Of a DNA stretch of 64,000 bases, positions 1 to 8,242 are shown piece after piece. Source of the DNA: CBDBBY01 sp965205055 (lineage in GTDB: Bacteria > Pseudomonadota > Alphaproteobacteria > Rhodobacterales > Rhodobacteraceae); assembly GCA_965205055.1 (NCBI GenBank), contig OZ242030.1, positions 1,488,001 through 1,552,000 on the forward strand, written 5' to 3'. The notes under the pieces are model-generated. The model saw only the letters and a list, made by a program, of their open reading frames with translations. It searched no databases and was not told the origin of the DNA. Every line of letters begins with the position of its first letter. Position 1 is the stretch's first letter. The translations under genes were made by a program, and so were the position numbers.

Positions 1-248
1 TTCGTGACCAAGGCGGTTTTTGCGCCCGTGCGGGTCAGCAACGCATTCAGGCCGACTGTCGTGCCGTGCACGAAAAATTCGACCGCAGCCTCCGGCGAAA
101 CAGCGATTTCGATTCCCCGCAGCACGGCAAGCGCCGGATTTTCCGGCGTCGAAAGAACCTTGACCGCCTTGCAGACCCCGCTTGCCGTGTCCTGGCAAAC
201 AATGTCGGTGAACGTGCCGCCTATGTCGGCTGCGATTCGGTAGTTCAT
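1..248 (-). CDS. Hydantoinase A / 5-oxoprolinase family protein, N-terminal part (cut by window edge)
   Basis: The reading frame from the ATG at 246-248 stays open to base 1, giving about 82 residues. They show the start of the HyuA/5-oxoprolinase fold: DIGGTFTDIV near residue 8, which is the sugar-kinase/actin-type phosphate loop, and HGTTVGLNALLTR near residue 62, followed by GAKTALVT. Members of this family hydrolyse cyclic amides such as hydantoins or 5-oxoproline in an ATP-dependent way, usually with a HyuB partner. The gene lies 84 bases downstream of the binding-protein gene on the same strand, so the two are probably co-transcribed, which suggests that the imported ligand is a cyclic amide or related compound. 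The substrate cannot be told from this fragment, and the rest of the gene is outside the window. Confidence 0.85.
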   Translation of the reverse strand, partial: MNYRIAADIGGTFTDIVCQDTASGVCKAVKVLSTPENPALAVLRGIEIAVSPEAAVEFFVHGTTVGLNALLTRTGAKTALVT

Positions 249-332
249 TGTGAGGTCGTCCCCGATCCCGTGAGCCTTGAGCAAGTCTTGGGGCGGCGCA
301 TTCACGGCCGCCCCGCGCCAACGAGGATTGAC

Positions 333-1319
333 CTACTGCTCCCACTCGCCGGTGAAGTCGGGATTTTCGTCAAGCTCCTTCTTGGTGATCATCGCCGGCA
401 TCGGACCCACCAAGTCCATGTTGATAACGACCGGGGGGTCTCCGCCCTGCAGCTTGGTGACGATCGCATCCAGCGCAAGCACGCCCATCGTTTTTGGGAA
501 AAACGCGAGAGTGGCATCCCAGCGCCCTTCCCTGATGGCGTCAACCGCGATGCTCGCCGCGCCGCCGCCTGACAGGTACACTTCTTCGACATCGTACCCG
601 GCGGCTTCCAGCGCGATCTCCACGCCGACCAAATGCTGGTCGGCGTTGGACAGCACGGCATGCACATCGTCGTTCGCCTGAAGAATGTCGGTCATCGCCG
701 TCAGAGAGGTGTCTGGATCGTACCATCCTTCTCCGGTCGCGACGACGTCGATGTTGTCGTGGTCGCCAAGAACTTTGAGAAACGTCTCAAGCCGGAGATT
801 GTCGAACGGGAAAATCTTCGCGCCGATGATGGCGACGACATTGCACGGGTCCAAACTTTCGCAGAACTTCACCAGCGCATTCGCCTGTAAGGTCGCGCCG
901 TCGACCGGCGGCGAGGCCAGCGTCGCAGTTATCCCGGGCACTTGCGGCTCAAGGCTGTTGAGATCGGGGCCGATCGGAAACAGCGTCGACACGATCGGAA
1001 CGCCCGCCGCAATCACTTGCTCGAACGCGCCCGCGATGCCGATGCTGTCGTTCGGAAAGACGATGAAGCCATCGTAATTCCCGCTCGCGAGAACATCCTC
1101 AATCTGGTTGTACTGCTTTTCCGCATCGAATTGACCGTCGAATATCGCGGTCTCGACACCGAGCTCGGCCGCCCTCTCCTCAATTCCCGCGTACGTGGCT
1201 TGGTTGAAGCCGTTTTGCGACGACGCCGCGAAGAACGCAATCTTCCAGTCCTGAGCGTTCGCTCCGCCCGCTGCAAGCGCGGCGGCCAAGAACGCGGTCG
1301 CGATATGAATCTTTTTCAT
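333..1319 (-). CDS. Periplasmic sugar-type (RbsB/Peripla_BP_4-like) substrate-binding protein
   Basis: The product has 328 residues with an N-terminal signal peptide (MKKIHIATAFLAAALAAG, cleavage likely after ANA). The body has the type I periplasmic-binding-protein look: KIAFFAASSQNGFNQATYAG at the start of the mature protein, then DGFIVFPND and GVPIVSTLFP. Such proteins capture a ligand in the periplasm for an ABC importer. No permease or ATPase gene is visible here, but the operon continues off the left edge. I chose the ATG at 1317-1319 rather than the longer frame because it begins the signal peptide and has a GGGGAAGG ribosome site just upstream. The gene is divergent from the GntR regulator and precedes the hydantoinase A-like gene. 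The ligand is unknown; a cyclic amide or sugar derivative is inference. Confidence 0.8.
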   Translation of the reverse strand: MKKIHIATAFLAAALAAGGANAQDWKIAFFAASSQNGFNQATYAGIEERAAELGVETAIFDGQFDAEKQYNQIEDVLASGNYDGFIVFPNDSIGIAGAFEQVIAAGVPIVSTLFPIGPDLNSLEPQVPGITATLASPPVDGATLQANALVKFCESLDPCNVVAIIGAKIFPFDNLRLETFLKVLGDHDNIDVVATGEGWYDPDTSLTAMTDILQANDDVHAVLSNADQHLVGVEIALEAAGYDVEEVYLSGGGAASIAVDAIREGRWDATLAFFPKTMGVLALDAIVTKLQGGDPPVVINMDLVGPMPAMITKKELDENPDFTGEWEQ

Positions 1320-1401
1320 AGCCTTCCCCTGTGAACAAATGTTGGACAACAGATTATCGTTATGCAATCATAATGCAAGTTCAAATTTCAGGAGGATTCT
1401 G
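1320..1401. promoter_or_regulatory. Divergent control region between binding protein and GntR regulator
   Basis: This 82-base gap separates two divergent genes and must hold both promoters. It contains ATGCAA twice (1362-1367 and 1373-1378), 11 bases or one helical turn apart, in an AT-rich stretch. It also holds the AGGAGG ribosome site of the regulator (1390-1395). GntR/FCD regulators commonly bind the gap between themselves and their target operon, so the repeated hexamer is a candidate operator. That role is inferred from position only. Confidence 0.4.
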
Positions 1402-2151
1402 TTGCGAAAACTGGCCGGCGGGTTTGGCGAGGCAAGCGGTGCAAACCGCAAGCGGCGCGGCTCCCTGAGCGTGTACGAAAGTTTGCGGGAAGACATATTG
1501 TGGCTGCGGATGACGCCCGGAGCGGCTTTGGACGAGATGGCGCTTGCGAAGCGATTCGGAATCTCCCGAACTCCGATTCGGGAAGCGCTGCTGATGCTCG
1601 CAAGCGAGGATCTCGTGCAACTCCTTCCGAATCGCACAAGCGTGGTCGCCCCGCATTCAATGGACAATCTCGGCGAGTATTTGGATGTGCATCTTGTTCT
1701 TTCGAGGTCCGTCGCCCGCTCCGCCGCTCTTCGGCGGACTTCATCGGACCTTGAGGCGATCCGCGCATTGGAACGGGCATTCCAGATTCAGACCTCGAAG
1801 GACGTATCGGAGGATTTGCTGCGCGCCGACCTGTCCCTTCGCCGGCGCATCAGCGATGCCGCCCGGAATCCGTTTCTGGACAAGTTTTACAGGCTCATTC
1901 TGGACTACGGCATTCGAGCCAAGGTTCTCCACTACATCCCGAACGCCAGCGCCAGCGAATTTCTGGACGCCGCCGAATTGGCATCGGCGCTTGTAGATGC
2001 GATCAAAGCGAGAGACGAGGAGGAATGCGACCGCGTCGTGACAACGATGCTCGGGCGGGAAAGACGCATCCTTTCCCGCTGCTTGGAGCCGCGTTTCGGC
2101 GACGAACTCCGTTTGCCGCCTCCGTTCACCGAAAAATGCGCCGCGGCGTAG
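1402..2151 (+). CDS. GntR-family transcriptional regulator (FadR/FCD subfamily)
   Basis: About 249 residues. The N-terminal winged helix-turn-helix is clear: SVYESLREDILWLRMTPG, then LAKRFGISRTPIREALLMLA, which is the typical GntR recognition helix, and LVQLLPNRTSVVAP. The C-terminal part is helical, as in ligand-binding FCD domains. I place the start at the TTG of 1402-1404 because AGGAGG lies seven bases upstream; an upstream TTG at 1339 has no such site and would run into the divergent promoter region. The gene faces away from the binding-protein/hydantoinase operon, which it most likely controls in response to an organic-acid or related ligand. The effector is unknown. Confidence 0.85.
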   Translation: MRKLAGGFGEASGANRKRRGSLSVYESLREDILWLRMTPGAALDEMALAKRFGISRTPIREALLMLASEDLVQLLPNRTSVVAPHSMDNLGEYLDVHLVLSRSVARSAALRRTSSDLEAIRALERAFQIQTSKDVSEDLLRADLSLRRRISDAARNPFLDKFYRLILDYGIRAKVLHYIPNASASEFLDAAELASALVDAIKARDEEECDRVVTTMLGRERRILSRCLEPRFGDELRLPPPFTEKCAAA

Positions 2152-2154
2152 CTC

Positions 2155-2265
2155 GGTCTGGAGCGGTTCTGGTCTTGGTTTGAATCATCAGGTTCAGGAA
2201 TTCTCTTGCCTGTTCCGATGTGGTGTCCGTAGCCTCAGTACAGAGGACGGGATGGACAACCCAGC
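2155..2265 (+). repeat. Solo left end of an IS630-like element
   Basis: The stretch GAGCGGTTCTGGTCTTGG followed by AATTCTCTTGCCTGTTCCGATGTGG aligns with the left end of the complete IS630 element at 18668-18790 (GAGCGTTTTTCACCAAGG, then GATTCCCTTTGCTGTTCCGACATGG). The similarity ends near the place where a transposase start would be. No transposase frame follows, so this is a relic or a solo end of a related element. Confidence 0.4.
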
Positions 2266-2513
2266 CTTGCGTCAAGCGGTTTTTCGGGATTTTCAGGGCG
2301 TGCATTTCGATCGCCGCTCCTGATCGAAAGCCTGTCCGGTTTCGATCGTTTTGCAGACGACGCCGAGGAGGCGGTCGGCGACGGGAACACGATATCGCAG
2401 TTGAAATACAGAAGTTTCTGCTCGCCGATTCGCAGTTGAATTCTTCTTTTTCGCCGCAGACGACGCATCGATTGCCGCAAACCGAAACCCGGCATATTTG
2501 TTGATCTCAACGC

Positions 2514-2530
2514 CATAATCCTAGATTATG
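2514..2530. promoter_or_regulatory. Palindrome upstream of hipBA, candidate HipB operator
   Basis: CATAATC-CTA-GATTATG is a perfect 7-base inverted repeat 65 bases before hipB. A TTGACA box lies shortly after it (2545-2550). HipB-type antitoxins autoregulate by binding palindromes in their own promoter, so this is the obvious operator candidate; binding is inferred. Confidence 0.5.
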
Positions 2531-2594
2531 ATCCTTAATTCATATTGACAATTTATGATCTGTGGAACAAATTTTCCGGGCAAGGAGAAACGAA

Positions 2595-2846
2595 ATGCAA
2601 CACTTGGCGCGGCTCCCGAAGGATGTCGGCCATGCGATCCGCGAGGAGCGCAAGGCGAAGAAACTGACGCAAAAACAACTCGCCGATCTGAGCGGCGTCT
2701 GGCAGGAAACGATCTCCAAGATTGAAACCGGCGCTGCGAACGCCAAGCTTGAGACCCTCTTCGACCTGCTTGCGGCGCTTGATCTCGAAATCACCATCCG
2801 CGATCGCAGCAAAATATCCGCGGCGGAACTGGAGGATATCTTCTAG
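2595..2846 (+). CDS. hipB: HipB-like antitoxin, Xre-family DNA-binding protein
   Basis: An 83-residue protein with one helix-turn-helix of the Xre/Cro type: IREERKAKKLTQKQLADLSG, then WQETISKIETGAA, followed by LFDLLAALDLEITIR, the hallmark end of HipB-like repressors. It should dimerise, bind the palindrome upstream and neutralise HipA while repressing the operon. The ATG at 2595 has AAGGAG nine bases upstream; a TTG at 2562 in the same frame lacks one. The stop is one base before the hipA start, so translation is coupled. Confidence 0.88.
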   Translation: MQHLARLPKDVGHAIREERKAKKLTQKQLADLSGVWQETISKIETGAANAKLETLFDLLAALDLEITIRDRSKISAAELEDIF

Positions 2847-2847
2847 A

Positions 2848-4152
2848 ATGGGCCGGAAACGCAGCCATAAGCCGCTGAATGTATTTCTGAACGGCCGGCT
2901 CGTCGGACAGATCCTGCGCGGACGGGCAGGCGAGATAAGCTTCGCCTATTCAGAGGATTGGTTGGGCTGGGAACATCGCCTTCCTGTTTTGCTCTCGTTG
3001 CCTTTAAGTTCGGACCGCTATGTCGGCGCGCAGGTTCTTTCGGTGCTCGAGAACCTGCTCCCGGACAACGAGCGCGCCCGCAACCGAATTGCCGTGCAGG
3101 TCGGCGCGGCCGGTACGGATGCCTTCAGCCTGCTCTATGAAATCGGACGCGATTGCATCGGCGCACTGCAATTCCTACGCGACGGTGAAGCGCCAACTTC
3201 CGCGGATCGCCCAAGCGGCGAGCCGCAGACCGAAGCGCAGATCGCAACCATATTGACGAACATCGACGAAAATCCACTTGGCATCCGACGCGACCACGAC
3301 TTCCGCATCTCTGTGGCTGGCGCCCAACACAAAACCGCACTGCTCTGCCATGGCGGACAATGGATCAAACCGACCGGCACGACTCCGACGACGCACATTG
3401 TCAAACCGCAGATCGGCAGATTGCCAAACGGCATGGATTTATCGAACAGCGTCGAAAACGAATATTTTTGCATTGAACTCATCAAAGCTTTCGGTCTGCG
3501 CACGGCGAAAACCGAGATTGCAACATTCGGCACGCAAAGAGCGCTCGTTGTCGAGCGTTTCGACCGCCGCTGGACTCGCGACGGCCGCCTGATTCGTCTG
3601 CCGCATGAGGATTGCTGCCAAGCGCTTTCGGTTCCGCCGACCAGAAAGTATCAGAACGAGGGCGGGCCGGGAATCGTTGAAATCATGGACTTGCTGCGCG
3701 GGAGCGACGAGCAGAGCATGGACCGCAGCGACTTCCTAAAGGCAAACATACTGTTTTGGCTGATCGGCGCTACGGATGGCCACGCAAAGAACTTCAGCCT
3801 CTGTATTTTTCCCGGCGGCCGATTCAAAATGGCCCCGCTCTACGATGTGCTTACTGTCCAACCGCTGGTTGATAAGCGTCAAATCGAGCGAAAGCACTTT
3901 CGCCTGGCAATGCGCATGGGCAAGTCCGGAAAATACCGAGTGACCGATATCATCCGGCGACATATCGTCGAAACTGGAATAAGAGCAGGGTTCTCCAAGG
4001 ATGCCGTGCACCAAATTCTTGACGGCATAAGCAGTCAAGCGGACACGGCATTGGAGAGCGCCATTTCAGCTCTCCCCGAAGGCTTCCCTATGGAAATCGC
4101 GGATTCTGTCGCAAACGGATTCATGGAGCGCGCCATGCGCCTTCAGGATTAA
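2848..4152 (+). CDS. hipA: HipA-family serine/threonine kinase toxin
   Basis: 434 residues, close to the normal HipA length. Visible features are the N-terminal subdomain (VFLNGRLVGQILRG), the P-loop with the autophosphorylatable serine in DFRISVAGAQHKTALL (Ser155, matching Ser150 of the E. coli protein), the catalytic loop IGATDGHAKNFSL, and the metal-binding segment MAPLYDVLTVQP. In the characterised E. coli protein the target is glutamyl-tRNA synthetase, whose phosphorylation halts translation and causes persistence. All key residues are present, so the toxin looks intact. The frame extends upstream to 2722 inside hipB, but the ATG at 2848 right after the hipB stop gives the usual HipA N-terminus. 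The pair sits convergent to the methyltransferase operon. Confidence 0.9.
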   Translation: MGRKRSHKPLNVFLNGRLVGQILRGRAGEISFAYSEDWLGWEHRLPVLLSLPLSSDRYVGAQVLSVLENLLPDNERARNRIAVQVGAAGTDAFSLLYEIGRDCIGALQFLRDGEAPTSADRPSGEPQTEAQIATILTNIDENPLGIRRDHDFRISVAGAQHKTALLCHGGQWIKPTGTTPTTHIVKPQIGRLPNGMDLSNSVENEYFCIELIKAFGLRTAKTEIATFGTQRALVVERFDRRWTRDGRLIRLPHEDCCQALSVPPTRKYQNEGGPGIVEIMDLLRGSDEQSMDRSDFLKANILFWLIGATDGHAKNFSLCIFPGGRFKMAPLYDVLTVQPLVDKRQIERKHFRLAMRMGKSGKYRVTDIIRRHIVETGIRAGFSKDAVHQILDGISSQADTALESAISALPEGFPMEIADSVANGFMERAMRLQD

Positions 4153-4169
4153 CGAAGCAGCAAAATTCA

Positions 4170-4197
4170 TTCGTCAAGAACGTGCGCCCGTGACGAA
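4170..4197. terminator. Weak hairpin between convergent hipA and hsdS ends
   Basis: TTCGTCA (4170-4176) pairs with TGACGAA (4191-4197) around a 14-base loop, 18 bases after the hipA stop and 106 bases beyond the hsdS stop. No T tract follows, so it is only a weak terminator candidate. The 150-base gap shows nothing else. Confidence 0.25.
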
Positions 4198-4302
4198 CAC
4201 CTTGCTGTTGAACTCAGATAAATTCACTGTCCCGTCAAATCCGTGATGCAGTGGATCAATCGATGATCTAAATTTTGCCTTGATCTTCAGTCGCCAACGC
4301 CA

Positions 4303-6258
4303 TCAAATACCCACTTCTTCAAGGAGTTTCTCAGCATCTGATATTCGCAATTCACCTAAAATCAATTTTGGCAAGAGAGTGTCCCGAATTTCGGAGAGCG
4401 TTTCAATCTCTTGATCGTTAATCAATATCCTTTCAAATATATTGCTAACGACTTTGTGGAATTCTCTAATCAATTCAATCGGGGGAGAACTGATCAGGAG
4501 TTGTTTAAATGTCTTCTTGGTAATAGTGTCAAAAACTGAACCATGTGCGTTTGACTTCAGCACTCCAACAAAAAACAGGAGTTGCAGATACACCCAAAAT
4601 TCAGAGATCTCCGGCAATGCGCGCAAAGCAAAGCACGACTGATTGGTCGTCATCTCTTTGCCCGCAATAGCAACTCTGCCGACAGTTCCTCTGACAGTTA
4701 TGATTGTTGCTCCTTTCGGCAACAGTTTGGCAGAACTATTGTCCAGACCCTGTTCCGTGATACATTTTTGAGTTTGATTGAGCCAAGTGCCGTTTGATTT
4801 CAGATCGGCAATGGAAGCCCAAGGGATTTGACCGTTCCAAAATCTGCTTTCCGAAGTTCTTGGTGTTCCACCGGATAATAATTCGAAAAAAGACATGAAC
4901 TGCCCTACCTTCCAACCGTTCGGTATTTTGCCGATTTCGGAATCAACGAGGCGATCCGGAAAGAGGGACAGGATGTGCTGGGGAAGGAACTGCCGACGAT
5001 TTGCCTGTTTGGCGCGGACAGGTCCGAAATCGACGAACCAGTCCTTGAAAATTGTCTGGGCTATTGCTTCCAACGTCTCGTTCATACATCGATTGGCCTC
5101 GATCTTCTCGTCCAGAGAGCCTAGAACGTGAGCAATGGCCTGCTGTTTGGGAAGAGAAGGAAGGGGAATTTCGACACGCAGAATATCGTTCTTCCGCAAC
5201 GCGAATCTGGTAACGCCGTTTGCGTAGGCGCGAAACTGATTCTGGACATTTCCGATTTGCATTGCGTAGAACAGGTATGAACCGAGGGTCGAATTGTGCA
5301 ATGGGCGCAGCATCGCCAGATGGTATCCGCAGACAAGATTGTCCACGTCATCGCGGACGAGTGCCGGCACGCCTATATCGTCGTGTCGTTCAGAATCCTT
5401 CGTAAAGACGACGTCGCCGGCCCGTAGCCTGAATCTTTGAATCTCGCGCTCGGTCGCGGTTGCCTTCATGAAATCAAAATCAGAGCGAATGAACCGGTTG
5501 GAATAAACATCCATGTAGTTGCACAGCAGCACCGGGCATTCATCAGGTTTGGTCTTTTTGTCTACGCTGCTCAACGTCAGTTCCGCGACTTGACCGAGAG
5601 GAACCGTCAACCAGCTTCTTCTCGAATCCGGCCTAGTTTCTCCGACCAATTCCAAGTGATCGCGCTCAATCTCCGATTTGAATCTCTCCGGCAAGCGCGC
5701 CCAATCGTACAAGTTCATTCGAATGGGAACGGATGAAGCGCACATCATCGCCTGTTTGATATCAGCCAATCGGTCGTCCTGGATATCCCGCAGGTTTCGT
5801 GCGCGCAGTACCAGATCCAATTCGTACTCGTCGTCGTCGCCCCTGCGGTACCCCCAGACCCATGCCTCGGCACCGGGCAGACGTTCCCGCAAAATCGCTT
5901 CAAGCATCGTCCGGTGTCGGGGCAAAAGGCGCGGCAACTTCGTTCCCTCGCTCCCTAGCCGACGATACCACTCGATTCCTTGCTTATCGATGTGCTCTTG
6001 CAATGTGCCGTTGTTGATGGTCGCGTAAAGGAGCAAATCAACTTGCTGGGGAACCGTAAGCTCCTCTATAATAGCGTCGAGGCGTGCTAGATCGTCCAAC
6101 GTGAGGTGCTCACCGATCAGTGCGATGTCGACGTCTGAGACAGAAGTATACGTCTCCGTAGCACGCGAGCCGAATAATACGGCCCGTTCCACTCGGTCGT
6201 TGGTAGCGAAGGCATCAATAATCGCTGCTCGATGTTTTGCCTTCAGGCCATCGGTCAT
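4303..6258 (-). CDS. hsdS: MNT nucleotidyltransferase antitoxin fused to type I specificity subunit HsdS
   Basis: 651 residues in one uninterrupted frame. Residues 1-100 form a minimal nucleotidyltransferase: GSRATETYTSVSDVD (the GSX10DXD motif, Asp42 and Asp44) with a third Asp74 in QQVDLLLY. Residues 108-210 resemble a second nucleotidyltransferase fold with a broken motif (GYRRG where GSR is expected, and only Asp148). From about 215 on it is an HsdS protein with two target-recognition domains (starting near WLTVPLGQV and IPNGWKVGQF), each followed by a helical conserved region (LPKQQAIAHVLGSLDEKIEAN; EIETLSEIRDTLLPKLILGEL). HsdS chooses the DNA sequence methylated by HsdM. The start at 6258 overlaps the HEPN stop as ATGA; an ATG at 6288 is less likely. 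The N-terminal domain is the expected antitoxin for the upstream HEPN gene. Confidence 0.88.
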   Translation of the reverse strand: MTDGLKAKHRAAIIDAFATNDRVERAVLFGSRATETYTSVSDVDIALIGEHLTLDDLARLDAIIEELTVPQQVDLLLYATINNGTLQEHIDKQGIEWYRRLGSEGTKLPRLLPRHRTMLEAILRERLPGAEAWVWGYRRGDDDEYELDLVLRARNLRDIQDDRLADIKQAMMCASSVPIRMNLYDWARLPERFKSEIERDHLELVGETRPDSRRSWLTVPLGQVAELTLSSVDKKTKPDECPVLLCNYMDVYSNRFIRSDFDFMKATATEREIQRFRLRAGDVVFTKDSERHDDIGVPALVRDDVDNLVCGYHLAMLRPLHNSTLGSYLFYAMQIGNVQNQFRAYANGVTRFALRKNDILRVEIPLPSLPKQQAIAHVLGSLDEKIEANRCMNETLEAIAQTIFKDWFVDFGPVRAKQANRRQFLPQHILSLFPDRLVDSEIGKIPNGWKVGQFMSFFELLSGGTPRTSESRFWNGQIPWASIADLKSNGTWLNQTQKCITEQGLDNSSAKLLPKGATIITVRGTVGRVAIAGKEMTTNQSCFALRALPEISEFWVYLQLLFFVGVLKSNAHGSVFDTITKKTFKQLLISSPPIELIREFHKVVSNIFERILINDQEIETLSEIRDTLLPKLILGELRISDAEKLLEEVGI

Positions 6259-6668
6259 TCGGAGCATTTTTGATTCAACGTTTGCCACAATCTGCGCAGC
6301 ATCGGATGATATCGGCTTTTAATCAATGCTTCCGCGCTCTGGGCCGACGATTCATCGTACGTATGTGTTAACCGATTACGGTTGCCTAATGCGCTGAGAA
6401 ACGTCTCGCAATCGCCCTCGCTGATGAAGCCTAATTGATAACTCTTGCGGATCACCTCACGAGGGCTGTTCAATTCGTGTCCTTCATAAAACAGTAGATC
6501 CTTCAGGACTTTCCAGCCAAGTTCACAGGAGAACACGAAGGTTTGCACCAACCCGGCACGTTCGAGGTTGGTATACGAATCCAGCTTGCAGGCCTCATCC
6601 AACTGCACAAGTGCCAAGCCGAATCTTTCCAGGCGTTGCCGCCACCGCCTTTCGTCAGTATTGGTCAT
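6255..6668 (-). CDS. HEPN-family toxin (HI0074-type nucleotidyltransferase partner)
   Basis: 137 residues, all helical in character, matching the HI0074/'nucleotidyltransferase substrate binding' family of HEPN proteins. The catalytic RX4HXY motif is intact: Arg97, His102 and Tyr104 in RNRLTHTY. In characterised HEPN/MNT toxin-antitoxin pairs this motif is the RNase active site, and the MNT partner silences it by adding AMP units to the tyrosine. The gene overlaps hsdM by four bases upstream and the MNT-HsdS fusion by four bases downstream, so all three are translationally coupled. A toxin gene between the M and S subunits is the notable point. RNase activity here is inferred from the motif. 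Confidence 0.85.
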   Translation of the reverse strand: MTNTDERRWRQRLERFGLALVQLDEACKLDSYTNLERAGLVQTFVFSCELGWKVLKDLLFYEGHELNSPREVIRKSYQLGFISEGDCETFLSALGNRNRLTHTYDESSAQSAEALIKSRYHPMLRRLWQTLNQKCSE

Positions 6669-8242
6669 TTCGTACGGTCCCAGAGCCCAAGAACGGTTAG
6701 GCTTTTTGCAATCGTGACATCCAGTCGTGCGCCTTCAGTCTGTAGTTTGTGAAGTTGTGAAACAAGACACTTTGTCTTGTCCTCAAACTCCTCGCCGTCA
6801 TTGATTGGTGTTTCTGCACCGACATAGCGGCTAGGTGTCAGCACGTGGCCGTGATCGCGAATTTCGTCTAGAGTCGCGCACTTGCAGAAACCCGGAACGT
6901 CGGCGTAATTGCCCGCATCTTTCTCTCCCCGCCAAGCGCGGTAAGCCGCGGCGACTCGTGCGATATCACCATCTGTCAACTCACGGCGGGCGCGGTCTAC
7001 CATATGCCCGAGCCTACGAACGTCGATAAACAACACTTCGCCACGGCGGTCGCGAAATCCGCCGTTCGACTTATTTTTTGCCAAAATCCAGAGGCAGGCC
7101 GGGATTTGTGTTGAATAAAACAATTGCCCCGGAAGCGCGATCATGCAATCGACCAAGTCGGCCTCGACCATTGCCTTGCGGATTTCGCCTTCTCCTAATT
7201 GTTGGGACGACATTGAGCCGTTGGCAAGCACTATTCCGGCTGTACCGTTTGGGGAGAGATGCCAGAGGATGTGCTGGAGCCAAGCGAAGTTGGCGTTGCT
7301 AGGCGGGGGCATCCCGAATTTCCAACGCGCATCCTCCCGGATCCGCTCACCTCCCCAGTCGGAATCGTTGAACGGCGGGTTGGCGAGAATGAAGTCGAAT
7401 TTCTTGTCGTGCCACTCGTTCTTGTGGAACGTTCCCTCGTTGTTCCAAGCAATGCCGCTCCCATCAATGCTCCGCACCGCGAGGTTCATCTTGCAGAGCC
7501 GCCAAGTCGTGTAATTGCTTTCCTGCCCGTAGATGGCAAGCTGGCTGGTCCGGCCGCCATGTGCTTCAAGAAACTTCTCAGTTTGAACGAACATTCCGCC
7601 AGAGCCGCAGCACGGATCGTAGATGAGGCCCTCGACACCACGCTCGCGATCAGGGAAAGGTTCGAGCATCTCAACGAGAACGCGCACTATTGATCGGGGC
7701 GTGTAGAATTCCCCGCCGCGTTTGCCCTCCGATCCCGCAAATCCGCCGAGGAAGTACTCATACACTTTGCCAAGCAAGTCATGCGCCTTGGCGCCTTCTT
7801 GGTGCAGAGAGATGCTTGAAATCAAATCAATCAATTCGCCCAACATTACTTTATCGAGTGATGGCCGGTTGAAGTCTTTGACCAGCACCCCCTTTAGGGA
7901 AGGGTTTGATGCCTCGATGGCAATCATTGCGCCATCAATTAACTTGCCTATGTCCGGCAGCCTGGCTTGGGCTTGGAGGTACGTCCATCGGGCTTCCTTC
8001 GGCACCCAGAACACGTTCTCGGCGATATATTCATCAGGGTCTTCCGCAGTTTCTGGGTCTTCCCCTAAAAGCGCCTCATGTCGAGCCTCAAAGCTATGTG
8101 AGACATGACGAAGAAATATCAATCCAAGAACGACGTGCTTGTAGTCCGAAGGTTCAAGATTCTTTCGGAGCTTGTCAGCCGCACGAAATAGCTGCGCTTC
8201 AATTCCGCTATTTTTCTCTCTGCCGCTAGAATTCGTGACCAC
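6665..8242 (-). CDS. hsdM: Type I restriction-modification methyltransferase subunit HsdM
   Basis: 525 residues. The N-terminal helical domain (AQLFRAADKLRKNLEPSDYK) is followed by the adenine N6-methyltransferase core: GGEFYTPRSIVRVLVEML, the SAM-binding motif DPCCGSGGMFV and the catalytic motif ANPPFND. With HsdS it should methylate adenines in a bipartite target. I start at the GTG of 8240-8242, which has AGGGAGG five bases upstream; an in-frame GTG at 8284 is possible but lacks that. It is the first gene of a three-gene operon with the HEPN toxin and MNT-HsdS. No HsdR translocase is found on either side. Confidence 0.92.
   Translation of the reverse strand: MVTNSSGREKNSGIEAQLFRAADKLRKNLEPSDYKHVVLGLIFLRHVSHSFEARHEALLGEDPETAEDPDEYIAENVFWVPKEARWTYLQAQARLPDIGKLIDGAMIAIEASNPSLKGVLVKDFNRPSLDKVMLGELIDLISSISLHQEGAKAHDLLGKVYEYFLGGFAGSEGKRGGEFYTPRSIVRVLVEMLEPFPDRERGVEGLIYDPCCGSGGMFVQTEKFLEAHGGRTSQLAIYGQESNYTTWRLCKMNLAVRSIDGSGIAWNNEGTFHKNEWHDKKFDFILANPPFNDSDWGGERIREDARWKFGMPPPSNANFAWLQHILWHLSPNGTAGIVLANGSMSSQQLGEGEIRKAMVEADLVDCMIALPGQLFYSTQIPACLWILAKNKSNGGFRDRRGEVLFIDVRRLGHMVDRARRELTDGDIARVAAAYRAWRGEKDAGNYADVPGFCKCATLDEIRDHGHVLTPSRYVGAETPINDGEEFEDKTKCLVSQLHKLQTEGARLDVTIAKSLTVLGLWDRTK

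Noticed and set aside
1357..1378. ATGCAA repeats as a palindromic GntR operator
   Set aside because: The words are direct, not inverted, repeats; I list the region as control DNA but do not claim a typical GntR palindrome.
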